DNA of 64,000 nt from Minisyncoccota bacterium (GCA_023229825.1 JALNYN010000003.1:1-64000), one strand, 5' to 3'; counted from the stretch's first letter, positions 16,196 to 23,767 are shown. Numbers and translations are program-made. The notes: a model not told the origin generated them from the letters alone.

Positions 16196-16301
16196 GAGCG
16201 GAACCAAGGGCAGTCCTTAAGGAGGAAGAGGGAAAGTATGAAAACCGTAGGTTTTCATCACTGACATTAGACAAATAGACTGTCCTTGGTGTAGCGATGG
16301 T
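16196..16301. repeat. Family D repeat element, inverted copy
   Basis: Reverse orientation of the element at 3299-3382. The ends match (GAGCGGAACCAAGGGCAG ... and ... CCTTGGTGTAGCGATGG), while the interior differs in length and sequence. Next to it (16330-16370) an AT-rich block (CCAATTTCTAATTTCCAAT) resembles one at 57490-57515. Confidence 0.6.
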
Positions 16302-16370
16302 TGTTTTCTGTACCGAAAGTCGTTCAAAAAATTCCCAATATCCAATTTCTAATTTCCAATAAAATGTCTA

Positions 16371-17159
16371 ATGTCTAATTCCCAGAAAACGGCAGAAATG
16401 TCGTTTTTTGCTTTACTTGCGAGAATAATCAAAAAATGTAAGAATCGAAAAATGAAAACATATTTTATGGAAAACAAGGCATCGACTATATGGATTTTCT
16501 TTATCTCACTTTTATATGGAATTATGTTCGAGAAATACGGTTTCATTGGGATGTGTATTCAAATTAAGAATATATTTATTGATCTTATCAATACACATGA
16601 ATACAACTCGTTCTTAAATGGATTTTTTACTTCTATAGGAGCGTCCTTCGCTTTTCTTCTTTTGATATATATTTTTTATCTGATGGAAAAATCGTTAATA
16701 GAAATTCACATAAAATTAGTACCCGATATGATAAAGGATTGCGATAATTCTATTGAAAAAGTAAAAGATCTAACGAAGGATATTGAAGATTCTAAAGCTA
16801 TTATTGATCAGATGAAGTTACAAAGCACAAATGAGGAATTGCAGACGCAGTGTTCATTAATAGCGGAATATATAGAAAAAATCAATAAAGCCAAAGGAGA
16901 AGCAGCCGATGCCTTTCTTGAGGAAAAAAAATCTCTGGAAAAAGATCTCCGTGACTATAAAACAACATCATTTGTTTTTACTATCTATGAATTTTTCGGA
17001 AAAAAACATTTCGGAGGCACTGAATATAATAAATTTCACGATAACTTGGCATTTCATCTTGAAAAAAGCGAGAAAGCTGTTCAAGAAATGGAAAAAATGG
17101 TGCGTGCCGTTGGTTCAATTATAAAAATAATTAGGTCTTCCGCCGGACGGGGTTTGTAA
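16371..17159 (+). CDS. Membrane protein with coiled-coil domain
   Basis: Not recognised. Two membrane spans (about residues 38-56 and 85-106) flank a short loop. A long cytoplasmic coiled coil follows (about 115-205, LVPDMIKDCDNSIEKVKDL onward), then a helical tail. Start uncertain: no SD; ATGs at 16371, 16398 and 16452 are possible. The last residues (SSAGRGL) and the stop codon are encoded by a truncated REP palindrome beginning about 17143, so the native C-terminus may have been replaced by REP insertion. AT-rich compared with gyrA. Confidence 0.65.
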   Translation: MSNSQKTAEMSFFALLARIIKKCKNRKMKTYFMENKASTIWIFFISLLYGIMFEKYGFIGMCIQIKNIFIDLINTHEYNSFLNGFFTSIGASFAFLLLIYIFYLMEKSLIEIHIKLVPDMIKDCDNSIEKVKDLTKDIEDSKAIIDQMKLQSTNEELQTQCSLIAEYIEKINKAKGEAADAFLEEKKSLEKDLRDYKTTSFVFTIYEFFGKKHFGGTEYNKFHDNLAFHLEKSEKAVQEMEKMVRAVGSIIKIIRSSAGRGL

Positions 17160-17162
17160 CCC
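17143..17162. repeat. Truncated REP palindrome supplying a stop codon
   Basis: GCCGGACGGGGTTTGTAACC matches the first arm and loop of family A, then diverges. The TAA in its loop ends the coiled-coil membrane gene. Confidence 0.65.
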
Positions 17163-17333
17163 TTACAGGGTCAGTCCACTCATTGGATATTTTGTTCGTA
17201 CCTCACAAAATCCCTCAATGAGTCTTGCGGAATGGGTCCCTTCCCATTCCTCACCCGTCCATGACATTTGTATAAAATCACTGACGACGAATAGTTTGCA
17301 AAATTCGAAAATCGTAACATAAGTGGTTAATCC

Positions 17334-17372
17334 AAACGTTCCGAACGCGGGTGCAACCCACGTCCGACGACG
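17334..17372. repeat. REP palindrome (family A)
   Basis: AAACGTTCCGAACGCGGGTG then the complementary arm and TCCGACGACG. Between 17163 and 17333 there is a further inverted-repeat block (CACTCATTGGATATTTTG / CAAAATCCCTCAATGAGT). Confidence 0.7.
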
Positions 17373-17407
17373 GCATCACCTTCATCAATGTTCGACCTTA
17401 ACAGTGA

Positions 17408-17908
17408 TTATTTATTGAGTAAATCAGAATATGAACCGGCGATGGCGGGATAGTTTTTGAGTAGAAGTCTGTTTTTCACTTCTTCGTGTTCCTTCTCGTA
17501 ACTTTCTTTTGTGTCGCCTAAAACGACTGTTTCCAATTCAATAAATTCTCCGAGATCGTCGACGGTATCCAGATGGATCCTTGTATTTTTATAGAGGTAT
17601 AGATCTCTTTTTTTTACAACGCTAACTTTTGTTCCAAAAATATAGCCAAAAATAATTTTCGAGAATTTCACGCTGTTTTGAGGAATGGAAACGCGGTGAT
17701 ATAGAGATTCGCGAGTTCCTCTTTTTATTTTTCTCACGTAATAGATAATCTCATTTCTGGTTTTTTCTTCGCGAATTTTCAATCTTTTTTCACCAAGTAA
17801 AAAATAAGTGTCTGTTTGTTCAAGTTTCGATGTATGAGCGGCAAAGTCGAGATGATTCTTTAGGTCATCAAGATTTTCTACCTTCACTTTTATTTCCAGA
17901 TTTCTCAT
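17408..17908 (-). CDS. CYTH-domain protein (class IV adenylate cyclase-like)
   Basis: CYTH proteins bind triphosphate substrates (class IV adenylate cyclases, thiamine triphosphatases) in a beta-tunnel. The N-terminal signature is LEIKVKV: the family ExExK has one Glu replaced by Lys. Other family blocks are KRLKIREEK, YYVRKIKRG, IHLDTVDDLGEFIELE and a C-terminal SYSDLL. 166 aa is typical. The altered signature could change metal binding. It is transcribed away from the preceding methyltransferase region on the same strand, with a family B repeat between. Confidence 0.85.
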   Translation of the reverse strand: MRNLEIKVKVENLDDLKNHLDFAAHTSKLEQTDTYFLLGEKRLKIREEKTRNEIIYYVRKIKRGTRESLYHRVSIPQNSVKFSKIIFGYIFGTKVSVVKKRDLYLYKNTRIHLDTVDDLGEFIELETVVLGDTKESYEKEHEEVKNRLLLKNYPAIAGSYSDLLNK

Positions 17909-17972
17909 TTCAACGATTGTTGACTTTTTTCTTTTAGTTATGTGTTGTTAACAATTATCAGTCAAATAGATA

Positions 17973-18004
17973 ACGTGGATTCCGGATCGCGGTCCGGAAT
18001 GACA
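17973..18004. repeat. Family B palindrome
   Basis: ACGTGGATTCCGGATCGCGG with the TCCGGAATGACAG arm. Confidence 0.78.
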
Positions 18005-18090
18005 GTGAGAATTTATTCTTTATGCGTCGAAAATTTTTCGCAGAACCGGTCCGCCCATCTGACAAATATGCCCCCGGCCGGCGATAGACT

Positions 18091-18645
18091 TTATTGCATT
18101 TGGTAAAGGTATAATGTACGAGAAAGTGTTTCTTTTCCCACATCCAGATCTATTTTTTTTACGGGCATCCAATTTGGGATCTCAAAGTCACACGAAACAA
18201 TTTTTGTTTTTGGCTGGCACTCGCGGAGAAATTTTGGTCCGAGTTGGGTCATGAGTTTTGGTGAAAGATAGCAGTAGATATGTGTTGCTGAAGAAATATC
18301 AGTCCTCGATATTTCCTCATATCTTATTTTTACAGGGTAATTCCGTGAGAGAAACGATGCGACAAAAAAAGGAATAATTCCTTTTTCCATTCCGATCCCG
18401 CGAACTTTTGACACAGTTTTAACCGCATCAATAAGTATTCTTCCGTCACCGCAACCCATGTCAACAAGAACATCGCCGCTTCTCATATCCAGTAATTCTA
18501 TAATTTTTGCCACAGCATATCTGCGGACCGGGACAAATGGTACGTCCGCAAAAATAGAATCCCGTAATATTAAAAGGAGAATGATACCGACAAGCACAAG
18601 AATAAGGGAAATGCTGGCGGTTGTTAATATTACAAAAATATTCAT
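18091..18645 (-). CDS. Membrane-anchored class I SAM-dependent methyltransferase
   Basis: An N-terminal span (FVILTTASISLILVLVGIIL) anchors a compact Rossmann methyltransferase. Motif I is VLVDMGCGDGRILI, the acidic strand-2 position is GIGMEKG, and the strand-4 region reads ATHIYCYLSP. CPR genomes often carry such short anchored methyltransferases; the substrate is unknown. Start set at 18645, directly before the span and shortly after an AT-rich -10-like stretch. The ORF extends to 18702 without support. A lipid, quinone or protein substrate at the membrane is possible but not shown. Confidence 0.8.
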   Translation of the reverse strand: MNIFVILTTASISLILVLVGIILLLILRDSIFADVPFVPVRRYAVAKIIELLDMRSGDVLVDMGCGDGRILIDAVKTVSKVRGIGMEKGIIPFFVASFLSRNYPVKIRYEEISRTDISSATHIYCYLSPKLMTQLGPKFLRECQPKTKIVSCDFEIPNWMPVKKIDLDVGKETLSRTLYLYQMQ

Positions 18646-18791
18646 AGGGAGTATTTTAATACTATCAAGCAAAAAGAAAATATACAACGTAAGCTGACCC
18701 AATCACCCCGAACGCAAGTGCTCCCTCATCTGACTGTCGCATTCGGCGATGCGAACTTGAATTATTTACTATTTCATGTTATATTTTGATT

Positions 18792-18995
18792 ATGAATGAT
18801 CCGATAATTCAAAACGAGGTCGCGCTTAATTATTTGAATACGCTTTTTGGCAAGGCGATTTTTTTTAAGGATTTGGAGAAGGTACATCAACTGAATGTTT
18901 TAAGACACACTGTTTATTACGAAAAAGACTTTGATTATGAAGCTGTATTAAAAATACTCGGAGAGATAGAGGAAAAATTAAAACGATATGAATAA
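18792..18995 (+). CDS. Putative antitoxin partner of zeta toxin (67 aa)
   Basis: A small helical, charged protein (FGKAIFFKDLEKVHQLNVL ... LKILGEIEEKLKRYE) overlapping the zeta-toxin gene by 8 bp. I do not recognise a DNA-binding domain. The antitoxin role is inferred only from size, order and overlap, the standard layout of epsilon/zeta and PezAT modules. TATATT ends about 9 nt before the ATG at 18792 (leaderless); the in-frame TTG at 18786 is less likely. Confidence 0.65.
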   Translation: MNDPIIQNEVALNYLNTLFGKAIFFKDLEKVHQLNVLRHTVYYEKDFDYEAVLKILGEIEEKLKRYE

Positions 18996-19719
18996 TTTTG
19001 ATATACAAAAAGAGGAGGTGGAGAGAATTTTCAGAGAGATGATCGTTCCTCAAACTATTGGCGATTGCGCTCCGCAAGAAATAAAGCGGGCGTATATTTT
19101 AGGAGGTCAACCGGGAAGCGGTAAAAGCGCTTTTGCAAGAGAAATATTAAAAACAAACAACAATATCGTTTTTATAAATGGTGATGATTTACGAGCCTAT
19201 CATCCCGGATATTATTTTTATTTAAAAGAAAACGATATCGAAGCTGCTGATAGGACGCAAGCCGTATGTAATTTCTGGATCGAGTCTCTTTTGCGGGAAT
19301 GTATAAAACAAGGATTGGATTTGATCATTGAGGGAACCATGCGAAAAAAAGAAGTCCCCATGAAAACGGCAAAAATGCTGGACGATGCGGGATATGAAAC
19401 AAATCTTGTAGTTATTTCAACACCATATGAATTGTCTCTTCGCAGTTTGGAATATCGATACAATGAACTCAGGAGACTTGGACAACCGGCAAGATTTACA
19501 AAAAAAGAAAGTCATGATGAAGCATACGAGAATATAGAAGGAACTTTATCGGATTTGGTCGCTACCGAGTTATTCAAAAGGTTTTTTATTTACAAAAGAT
19601 ATGATGGCGGATTTGAAGAAAATATATTTGAAACAGAGCAAAAAGAAAATGTTTTGCCGATCTTCAGAGAAGGTAGACTGCGGACGCTGGAACACAACGA
19701 AAAAGATCGACGACGATAA
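18988..19719 (+). CDS. Zeta-toxin-family kinase
   Basis: Zeta/PezT toxins phosphorylate UDP-N-acetylglucosamine and block wall synthesis. Walker A is GGQPGSGKS (39-47). The next blocks match the family: VFINGDDLRAYHPGYY (substrate Asp) and LIIEGTMRKKEV. Basic residues follow in the LID region (RYNELRRLGQPARFT). 243 aa fits a chromosomal zeta protein. Translation is probably coupled to the upstream small gene (8-bp overlap) and a terminator follows at 19761. Other P-loop kinases of this clan act as phosphotransferases without toxicity, so toxicity is an inference. Confidence 0.88.
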   Translation: MNNFDIQKEEVERIFREMIVPQTIGDCAPQEIKRAYILGGQPGSGKSAFAREILKTNNNIVFINGDDLRAYHPGYYFYLKENDIEAADRTQAVCNFWIESLLRECIKQGLDLIIEGTMRKKEVPMKTAKMLDDAGYETNLVVISTPYELSLRSLEYRYNELRRLGQPARFTKKESHDEAYENIEGTLSDLVATELFKRFFIYKRYDGGFEENIFETEQKENVLPIFREGRLRTLEHNEKDRRR

Positions 19720-19760
19720 AAGGTTCGACATTGACAGTGAAATTCGATAAATAATAAAAT

Positions 19761-19793
19761 ACACGGCGTCGAGAGTGACGCCGTGTTTTTTTT
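19761..19793 (+). terminator. Intrinsic terminator of the zeta module
   Basis: ACACGGCGTC / GACGCCGTGT stem with a run of eight Ts. Confidence 0.92.
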
Positions 19794-19824
19794 GAAGCGG
19801 GGTTTTTAAATCCCTCACTCCTAA

Positions 19825-20331
19825 TTATCTTTCTCCAAGTCCGTAACCGCCGCTTCGATATACCGTGTTGGGGCGAGAAATCGCTTCTTTTGCCACATCA
19901 GCTAAATAAATTCTATCCCGTACAAACTCATTATAAAGTACGGTAAGCTGGCGCGTTCTTTCTTCGCCTGACATATCGCAGCAAGCGCGCAATACTATTT
20001 CCGCAGAACCTTCGCCTCCGCAAGAGGTTGAATTCCAATGCAGAATTTGTTTCGCCCTCAAATATTCGACGATCTCGACGAGTTTTTCCGTTTTGCCCGG
20101 CTCTTGCATCATTCCTGCATAGTAGACGGCGTTATGATCATGATCATGAGTACGCCAAATGTCTGAAATAGTACCCCATGCTACGCTTCTCAATGGTTCT
20201 TGAAGCTTGGTGGCATAGCGTTGGCCTGCGTCATAATCAGGATAAGGAAATCCGTTATTTACTATGCGAGCGACGGTTTCTCTTACCGCTCTTTCTTCAT
20301 TGCTTTCTTGCCTTTCTGTTAATTTTTTCAC
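19825..20331 (-). CDS. Hypothetical protein (168 aa), GTG start
   Basis: Not recognised. Soluble, charged and helical, with a His/Asp cluster (IWRTHDHDHNAVYYAG) and a Cys pair region (STSCGGEGS ... RACCDMSGEE) that might bind metal. The start is GTG at 20331: GGAGGAGA lies just upstream, while the ATG 3 bp further up reads straight into a stop. A minus-strand promoter is at 20388-20416. It is divergent from the small gene at 20492, which has its own promoter in the shared 160-bp region. Confidence 0.7.
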   Translation of the reverse strand: MKKLTERQESNEERAVRETVARIVNNGFPYPDYDAGQRYATKLQEPLRSVAWGTISDIWRTHDHDHNAVYYAGMMQEPGKTEKLVEIVEYLRAKQILHWNSTSCGGEGSAEIVLRACCDMSGEERTRQLTVLYNEFVRDRIYLADVAKEAISRPNTVYRSGGYGLGER

Positions 20332-20387
20332 TTCATCTCCTCCTAAAGAAAATCAATGGACTTTTTTTAAAGGTCCGGTTTGATATT

Positions 20388-20416
20388 ACTGTACGTCATA
20401 GGGTATTATTTGTCAA
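20388..20416 (-). promoter_or_regulatory. Promoter of gene 19825-20331
   Basis: Minus strand: TTGACA, 17-nt spacer, TACAGT. Confidence 0.7.
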
Positions 20417-20426
20417 ACATTCATAA

Positions 20427-20455
20427 TTGACGCATCGACCGGTCTAGAGTAATAT
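20427..20455 (+). promoter_or_regulatory. Promoter of gene 20492
   Basis: TTGACG, 17-nt spacer, TAATAT. It starts only 11 bp from the divergent promoter, so the two may interfere or share an operator. Confidence 0.7.
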
Positions 20456-20491
20456 TTACCTCGGATCGTGACGCGCTGAAGGAGAAAAACA

Positions 20492-20695
20492 ATGAGATAC
20501 GGTTTGAAATTCGACAAAATTCATTTTATTGAAGGATCGCAAAGAAATTATTTTGCGCCGCAATACGATGTACTTAAAAAGGGCGATCCTATTGAATGGC
20601 TCAGATGCATTATTTTTGTTCCGACCTTTGGTTTGATCTGGTATCCGCTCATAGCATTATTGTCTCTACGGATAGTTATAGTTGGAAAAAAATAG
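20492..20695 (+). CDS. Small membrane protein (67 aa)
   Basis: Not recognised. A polar N-terminal half (MRYGLKFDKIHFIEGSQRN) is followed by a hydrophobic hairpin (CIIFVPTFGLIWYPLIALLS) near the C-terminus. GAAGGAGA gives a strong SD. It is a complete unit with promoter at 20427 and terminator at 20709. Confidence 0.68.
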   Translation: MRYGLKFDKIHFIEGSQRNYFAPQYDVLKKGDPIEWLRCIIFVPTFGLIWYPLIALLSLRIVIVGKK

Positions 20696-20708
20696 GAGGA
20701 ACCTATGG

Positions 20709-20729
20709 AAACGCCTACGGGCGTTTTTT
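20709..20729 (+). terminator. Intrinsic terminator
   Basis: AAACGCC TACG GGCGTTTTTT: compact stem with tetraloop and T run. Confidence 0.88.
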
Positions 20730-20766
20730 CTTTGTGCTTCAAATAACCATGAACGAGAAGTCTCCG

Positions 20767-20792
20767 AACGTTTCGGACAGGGTACATCCGGC
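20767..20792. repeat. Degenerate REP (family A)
   Basis: AACGTTTCGGACAGGGTACA then TCCGGC: one arm is shortened, a decayed copy. Confidence 0.5.
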
Positions 20793-20794
20793 AA

Positions 20795-20833
20795 TAAAAT
20801 TTTGCCCCCTCAGATAACTGAGGGGGCGTAAAA
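20795..20833 (-). terminator. Terminator of the 26-aa gene
   Basis: GCCCCCTCAG / CTGAGGGGGC perfect stem. On the minus strand it is followed by AAAATTTT. Confidence 0.85.
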
Positions 20834-20841
20834 CAGAATGA

Positions 20842-20922
20842 TCACGCGGCTTTAAACCATTGCATGACGGGCCGTTTTGTTTTTGGATCTATGATCCATT
20901 TTATAATCACTTTTTCTTTCAT
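20842..20922 (-). CDS. Tiny ORF (26 aa) with full expression signals
   Basis: Encodes MKEKVIIKWIIDPKTKRPVM plus QWFKAA. Despite its size it has a near-consensus promoter (20962-20990), TAGGAGAG as SD 5 nt before the ATG, and a strong terminator directly after the stop. The peptide is basic and looks like one beta-hairpin. It could instead be a small RNA with an incidental ORF, but the SD argues for translation. Function unknown. Confidence 0.55.
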   Translation of the reverse strand: MKEKVIIKWIIDPKTKRPVMQWFKAA

Positions 20923-20961
20923 GACACTCTCCTACTTGTGTATATAAATTCAAGTGTTTTA

Positions 20962-20990
20962 ATTGTACCATATTTTAGTATATACGTCAA
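20962..20990 (-). promoter_or_regulatory. Promoter of the 26-aa gene
   Basis: Minus strand: TTGACG, 17-nt spacer, TACAAT. Confidence 0.78.
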
Positions 20991-21014
20991 GTAGCGGGGA
21001 GTGACGACAACGGG

Positions 21015-21047
21015 ACGTGGATTCCGGCTCGCGGTCCGGAATGACAG
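21015..21047. repeat. Family B palindrome
   Basis: ACGTGGATTCCGGCTCGCGG with the TCCGGAATGACAG arm. Confidence 0.75.
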
Positions 21048-21123
21048 CGGGGTTTTCATCATTGGTTCCGGCTCGCGCATTGCTATGCCGTAGCTTTAAG
21101 CGAGGACACAGTTTAAGTTGCGC

Positions 21124-21152
21124 TTGACATATTTACATATGTATTATACTAT
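21124..21152 (+). promoter_or_regulatory. Promoter of genes 21189-21649
   Basis: TTGACA, 17-nt spacer, TACTAT. Confidence 0.78.
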
Positions 21153-21188
21153 TGCACCAGCACTACACAACTGAATGGAGGTTGTACT

Positions 21189-21452
21189 ATGACATTAATG
21201 TCTAAAGAAAAGCGTTTTGAAATGGCGCGACAAAATCCTATGCGGATGCATTGGAGAAGGATGGATACGAGATACCAAGTGGATCTTCTCAGAGTTCACT
21301 TTGAACACCGAAATCTTACCGTATGCGAGGCATCGCGCTACTTTGATCCGGGAGAAGGATCTTCAGAAGCATTTATTGAAAAGATGCGAAGGATCTTTGA
21401 TGCGATCATTCCGCATTCACGCTTGGCGATAGAAAGCGGAAGGGAATTATGA
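21189..21452 (+). CDS. Hypothetical protein (87 aa)
   Basis: Not recognised. A basic, soluble helical protein (RMHWRRMDTRYQVDLLRVHF; EAFIEKMRRIFDAII) with SD GGAGGT. Its stop overlaps the ATG of the next gene by 4 bp, so the two are translationally coupled and likely work together. Confidence 0.7.
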   Translation: MTLMSKEKRFEMARQNPMRMHWRRMDTRYQVDLLRVHFEHRNLTVCEASRYFDPGEGSSEAFIEKMRRIFDAIIPHSRLAIESGREL

Positions 21453-21649
21453 AAATATTTAAAAGCAGATTATGGGCTTGGTGGGAACTTGGGCTCGTTA
21501 AATGGTCATCATTCTTGTGCGGCATTTTTGCCGGAGCGTATTGGTCGGAAATATTCGCGCCTCATGCATTCGCTATCCTCGCAGCAGGGCTTATACTTGG
21601 CGCTATCGGGGCCATCCTTTGGATCAAAAAAATGCGTAATATTACATAA
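21449..21649 (+). CDS. Small two-span membrane protein (66 aa)
   Basis: Not recognised. Trp-rich basic start (SRLWAWWELGLVKWSS), then two hydrophobic helices (FLCGIFAGAYWSEIF and FAILAAGLILGAIGAILW) and a Lys-rich end. Overlaps the preceding gene by 4 bp and ends 2 bp before a strong terminator. Soluble plus membrane coupled pairs of this size can be regulatory or toxin-antitoxin units, but nothing specific supports that here. Confidence 0.68.
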   Translation: MKIFKSRLWAWWELGLVKWSSFLCGIFAGAYWSEIFAPHAFAILAAGLILGAIGAILWIKKMRNIT

Positions 21650-21651
21650 AT

Positions 21652-21680
21652 ATGCCCCGCCAAAAGCGGGGCATTTTTTA
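21652..21680. terminator. Terminator between convergent genes
   Basis: ATGCCCCGC CAAAA GCGGGGCAT followed by TTTTTT; also serves the minus-strand gene ending at 21678. Confidence 0.92.
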
Positions 21681-22109
21681 AATCATCATTGCATTGATCT
21701 CTTCGACGGAAAGAACATTTTTTGCCATGAGCACTGCGGCAATTTTGTATATTAGCGCGACGTTCAAAGGATTATTTAATATATCCTGAACTGTTTTTGC
21801 TGCAAAAAGGAAATATTGACATTGTATGTTTCTGTCGCGAGAAAGCAGTAAAAGAACTTCTTGAGCCTGTGCGCGATCCGCCGTAGAATGGTGTTCCGAA
21901 TATCCATTGGAAAATAGATTTTCGGAAATATTTCCCGCGATAAAAAAACATAATTTTTCGAAATTGTCGCGGCCCGCCAGCCAGCTTACGCCGGTGAATC
22001 CTCCGTTTTCATTTATCGTAACCCCCAGCAGCTTTAATTTTCTCATGGCAAGGGCGACAATGGCATGTCCAGCCTCATGAAAAGCCAAAGCTTCTCTTAT
22101 CATAATCAT
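21678..22109 (-). CDS. Stand-alone HEAGH (M41-like) protein, copy 2
   Basis: Resembles the C-terminal protease domain of FtsH without the AAA+ part. Zinc motif ALAFHEAGHAIVALAM (H11-H15). A downstream Asp that would be the third ligand lies in HHSTADRAQAQEVLLL. The remainder is helical (IAGNISENLFS; LIYKIAAVLMAKNVLSVEE). 143 aa. It overlaps copy 1 upstream by 4 bp, indicating coupled translation after a gene duplication. Without an ATPase partner it may act on small or unfolded substrates, or be an M41-fold regulator. Confidence 0.8.
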   Translation of the reverse strand: MIMIREALAFHEAGHAIVALAMRKLKLLGVTINENGGFTGVSWLAGRDNFEKLCFFIAGNISENLFSNGYSEHHSTADRAQAQEVLLLLSRDRNIQCQYFLFAAKTVQDILNNPLNVALIYKIAAVLMAKNVLSVEEINAMMI

Positions 22110-22561
22110 ACCTCCACCTCGCCATCATTAACCATGGCATTGATCTCATCTTCAGTAAGAACATCTTTTACCATAAGAACCGCAGCGATTTTATTTAACA
22201 AGATAACATTCTTCGGATCCTCGAATATTTCTCGAACTTTTTTTATCGCCAAGATCCAGAATTTATACTGTTCGTTCCGGTCATGAGAAATGAGAAAAAG
22301 AACCGTTTGGGTATAAACACGGTCTGACCAGCAATGCTGTTCCGAATAATATTTTTCGGAATACAAACACTCCGTCATTTCTCCGGCGATATAAAAACAT
22401 AATTTTTCAAAATTCATACCTTCTGACCACTTAACATTAGTGGTTCCGCCGGTACCATCAAGAAGTATATCAAGAACTTTTATCTTGTTCATGGCGATCG
22501 CGACGACCGCATGGCCCGCTTCGTGGAAAGCGTGGGCTGATCTTTCTCCGACATCTGTCAT
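22106..22561 (-). CDS. Stand-alone HEAGH (M41-like) protein, copy 1
   Basis: Paralogue of the next gene with the same layout: HAFHEAGHAVVAIAMNK (H13-H17), FEKLCFYIAGEMTE, and an Asp-containing segment (HCWSDRVYTQTVLFL) where FtsH has its third zinc ligand. The C-terminus matches LLNKIAAVLMVKDVLTEDEIN. AGGAGGAAG is a strong SD before the ATG. 151 aa; no membrane span and no AAA+ module. The duplication with retained motifs suggests function is under selection. Confidence 0.8.
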   Translation of the reverse strand: MTDVGERSAHAFHEAGHAVVAIAMNKIKVLDILLDGTGGTTNVKWSEGMNFEKLCFYIAGEMTECLYSEKYYSEQHCWSDRVYTQTVLFLISHDRNEQYKFWILAIKKVREIFEDPKNVILLNKIAAVLMVKDVLTEDEINAMVNDGEVEV

Positions 22562-22619
22562 AACTTCCTCCTAAAGAAAATCTATATCCAGTACATCATG
22601 ACCGTCACCTAAATGCAAT

Positions 22620-22650
22620 AGCAAAAAACGCACGGAAGGTGCGCTTTTGC
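22620..22650 (-). terminator. Terminator of gene 22678-23094
   Basis: Minus strand: GCGCACCTTCCGTGCGTTTTTT. Confidence 0.8.
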
Positions 22651-22677
22651 AGTTTCAGCCGATAAGTATATTGAGCC

Positions 22678-23094
22678 TCAATGTATCACTTCGTTGACTT
22701 TTTTATATGTGTCATTGGAAAGCGAACCGTTCTTTAAAAGATGATCGGCAAGATCAAGCGCTTTTCCATCAAGCAGTAATTTGCGTATTATCCCAAGGGA
22801 TTCTGCAATATTTTCCGAATCAACGGGACTGCCGACGAAATCTCCAAAATCCAGTTTTGTTTTATTTTTTAACGATTGAGAAAGGATCGAAAGACAGATC
22901 GCCGTGCTTTTAACATCTACATTTTCGGAACTGCGCATTGAATTTGTGAGCGAGTCTATCTCGCTAATCGCATCCGTTTCAGGATTCTGTATTTTGTTTA
23001 TGAGTTCATTTATAGCATTCAAATTATCAGCTACGGCGTTCTGGTGAAGCATTTCCTGGAATACTGGCTTGTTTTCGTGTTCTTTATATGGCAT
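22678..23094 (-). CDS. Hypothetical helical protein (138 aa)
   Basis: Not recognised. Hydrophilic and apparently all-alpha (NLNAINELINKIQNPETDAI; AICLSILSQSLKNKTK; LADHLLKNGSLSNDTYKK). No Cys cluster, membrane span or catalytic motif. Upstream of the ATG is AT-rich with a TACTTAT-type -10, suggesting a leaderless or weak promoter. It has its own terminator (22620-22650), so it is separate from the HEAGH pair further along the strand. Confidence 0.65.
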   Translation of the reverse strand: MPYKEHENKPVFQEMLHQNAVADNLNAINELINKIQNPETDAISEIDSLTNSMRSSENVDVKSTAICLSILSQSLKNKTKLDFGDFVGSPVDSENIAESLGIIRKLLLDGKALDLADHLLKNGSLSNDTYKKVNEVIH

Positions 23095-23263
23095 ATAAGT
23101 ATTTTTAATTTAAAATATGTAATAAGTATATCATAAAGATAAAAACATCCAATCTTTACTGGTTTAATACAATGTTTATTAATTGTTGTCAATCTTGACT
23201 TTATATACCCTGATGGTAAAACAAGGTAGGGAAGCTTGAATACGTACCAATGGAGGTAACGTG

Positions 23264-23602
23264 ATGGAAAAATTGAAATATGTTTGGAAAGTACTGCTGG
23301 CTGTCTTTGGGTGGCTGGTGAAAGGGTGGAAATGGTTTGTGGCTCATGATACGCCTCTTACCTTTATATATGACGTGGCCGGCGGAATAGGTCTCGGCTG
23401 GCTGGTACATTTGGGTTTAACTCATTATATCGGTCACGGATTAGAATTTTCAGCGGCTCATCCTGCAGCAGGAATTACCGTCGAAGCGGTCGCTCCTCTG
23501 GCGGCATTTGCCTGGCCTCTTGCCATCCTCTTCGGGGGCGGATTAGCCGTTTTCTTAATATATTTGGATGTTAAGAACATACAAAAATACGGCGAACTCT
23601 GA
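23264..23602 (+). CDS. Small membrane protein (112 aa)
   Basis: Not recognised. A Trp-rich amphipathic start (VWKVLLAVFGWLVKGWKWFV) leads to two glycine-rich hydrophobic segments (VAGGIGLGWLVHLGLTHYIG and AAFAWPLAILFGGGLAVFLI). GGAGGT sits 6 nt before the ATG at 23264; the GTG at 23261 is too close. TTGACT and TAAAAC with a 16-nt spacer upstream may be the promoter. A terminator follows at 23616. Confidence 0.68.
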   Translation: MEKLKYVWKVLLAVFGWLVKGWKWFVAHDTPLTFIYDVAGGIGLGWLVHLGLTHYIGHGLEFSAAHPAAGITVEAVAPLAAFAWPLAILFGGGLAVFLIYLDVKNIQKYGEL

Positions 23603-23615
23603 TAGAGTAAAACAG

Positions 23616-23644
23616 AACGCTCCGCTTCGGCGGAGTGTTTTTTA
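23616..23644 (+). terminator. Intrinsic terminator
   Basis: AACGCTCCGC TTCG GCGGAGTGTT followed by Ts. Confidence 0.9.
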
Positions 23645-23681
23645 ATACTGAGGGAAATGATATAAAAGGGTCGCTGTAAAA

Positions 23682-23713
23682 ACGTGGATTCCGGATCCAG
23701 TCCGGAATGACGA
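23682..23713. repeat. Family B palindrome
   Basis: ACGTGGATTCCGGATCCAG with the TCCGGAATGACGA arm. Confidence 0.78.
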
Positions 23714-23767
23714 AAGAGGGGATAGTTTTTTGATTCCGCGATATTTTTTGATATACTATATAGCACT

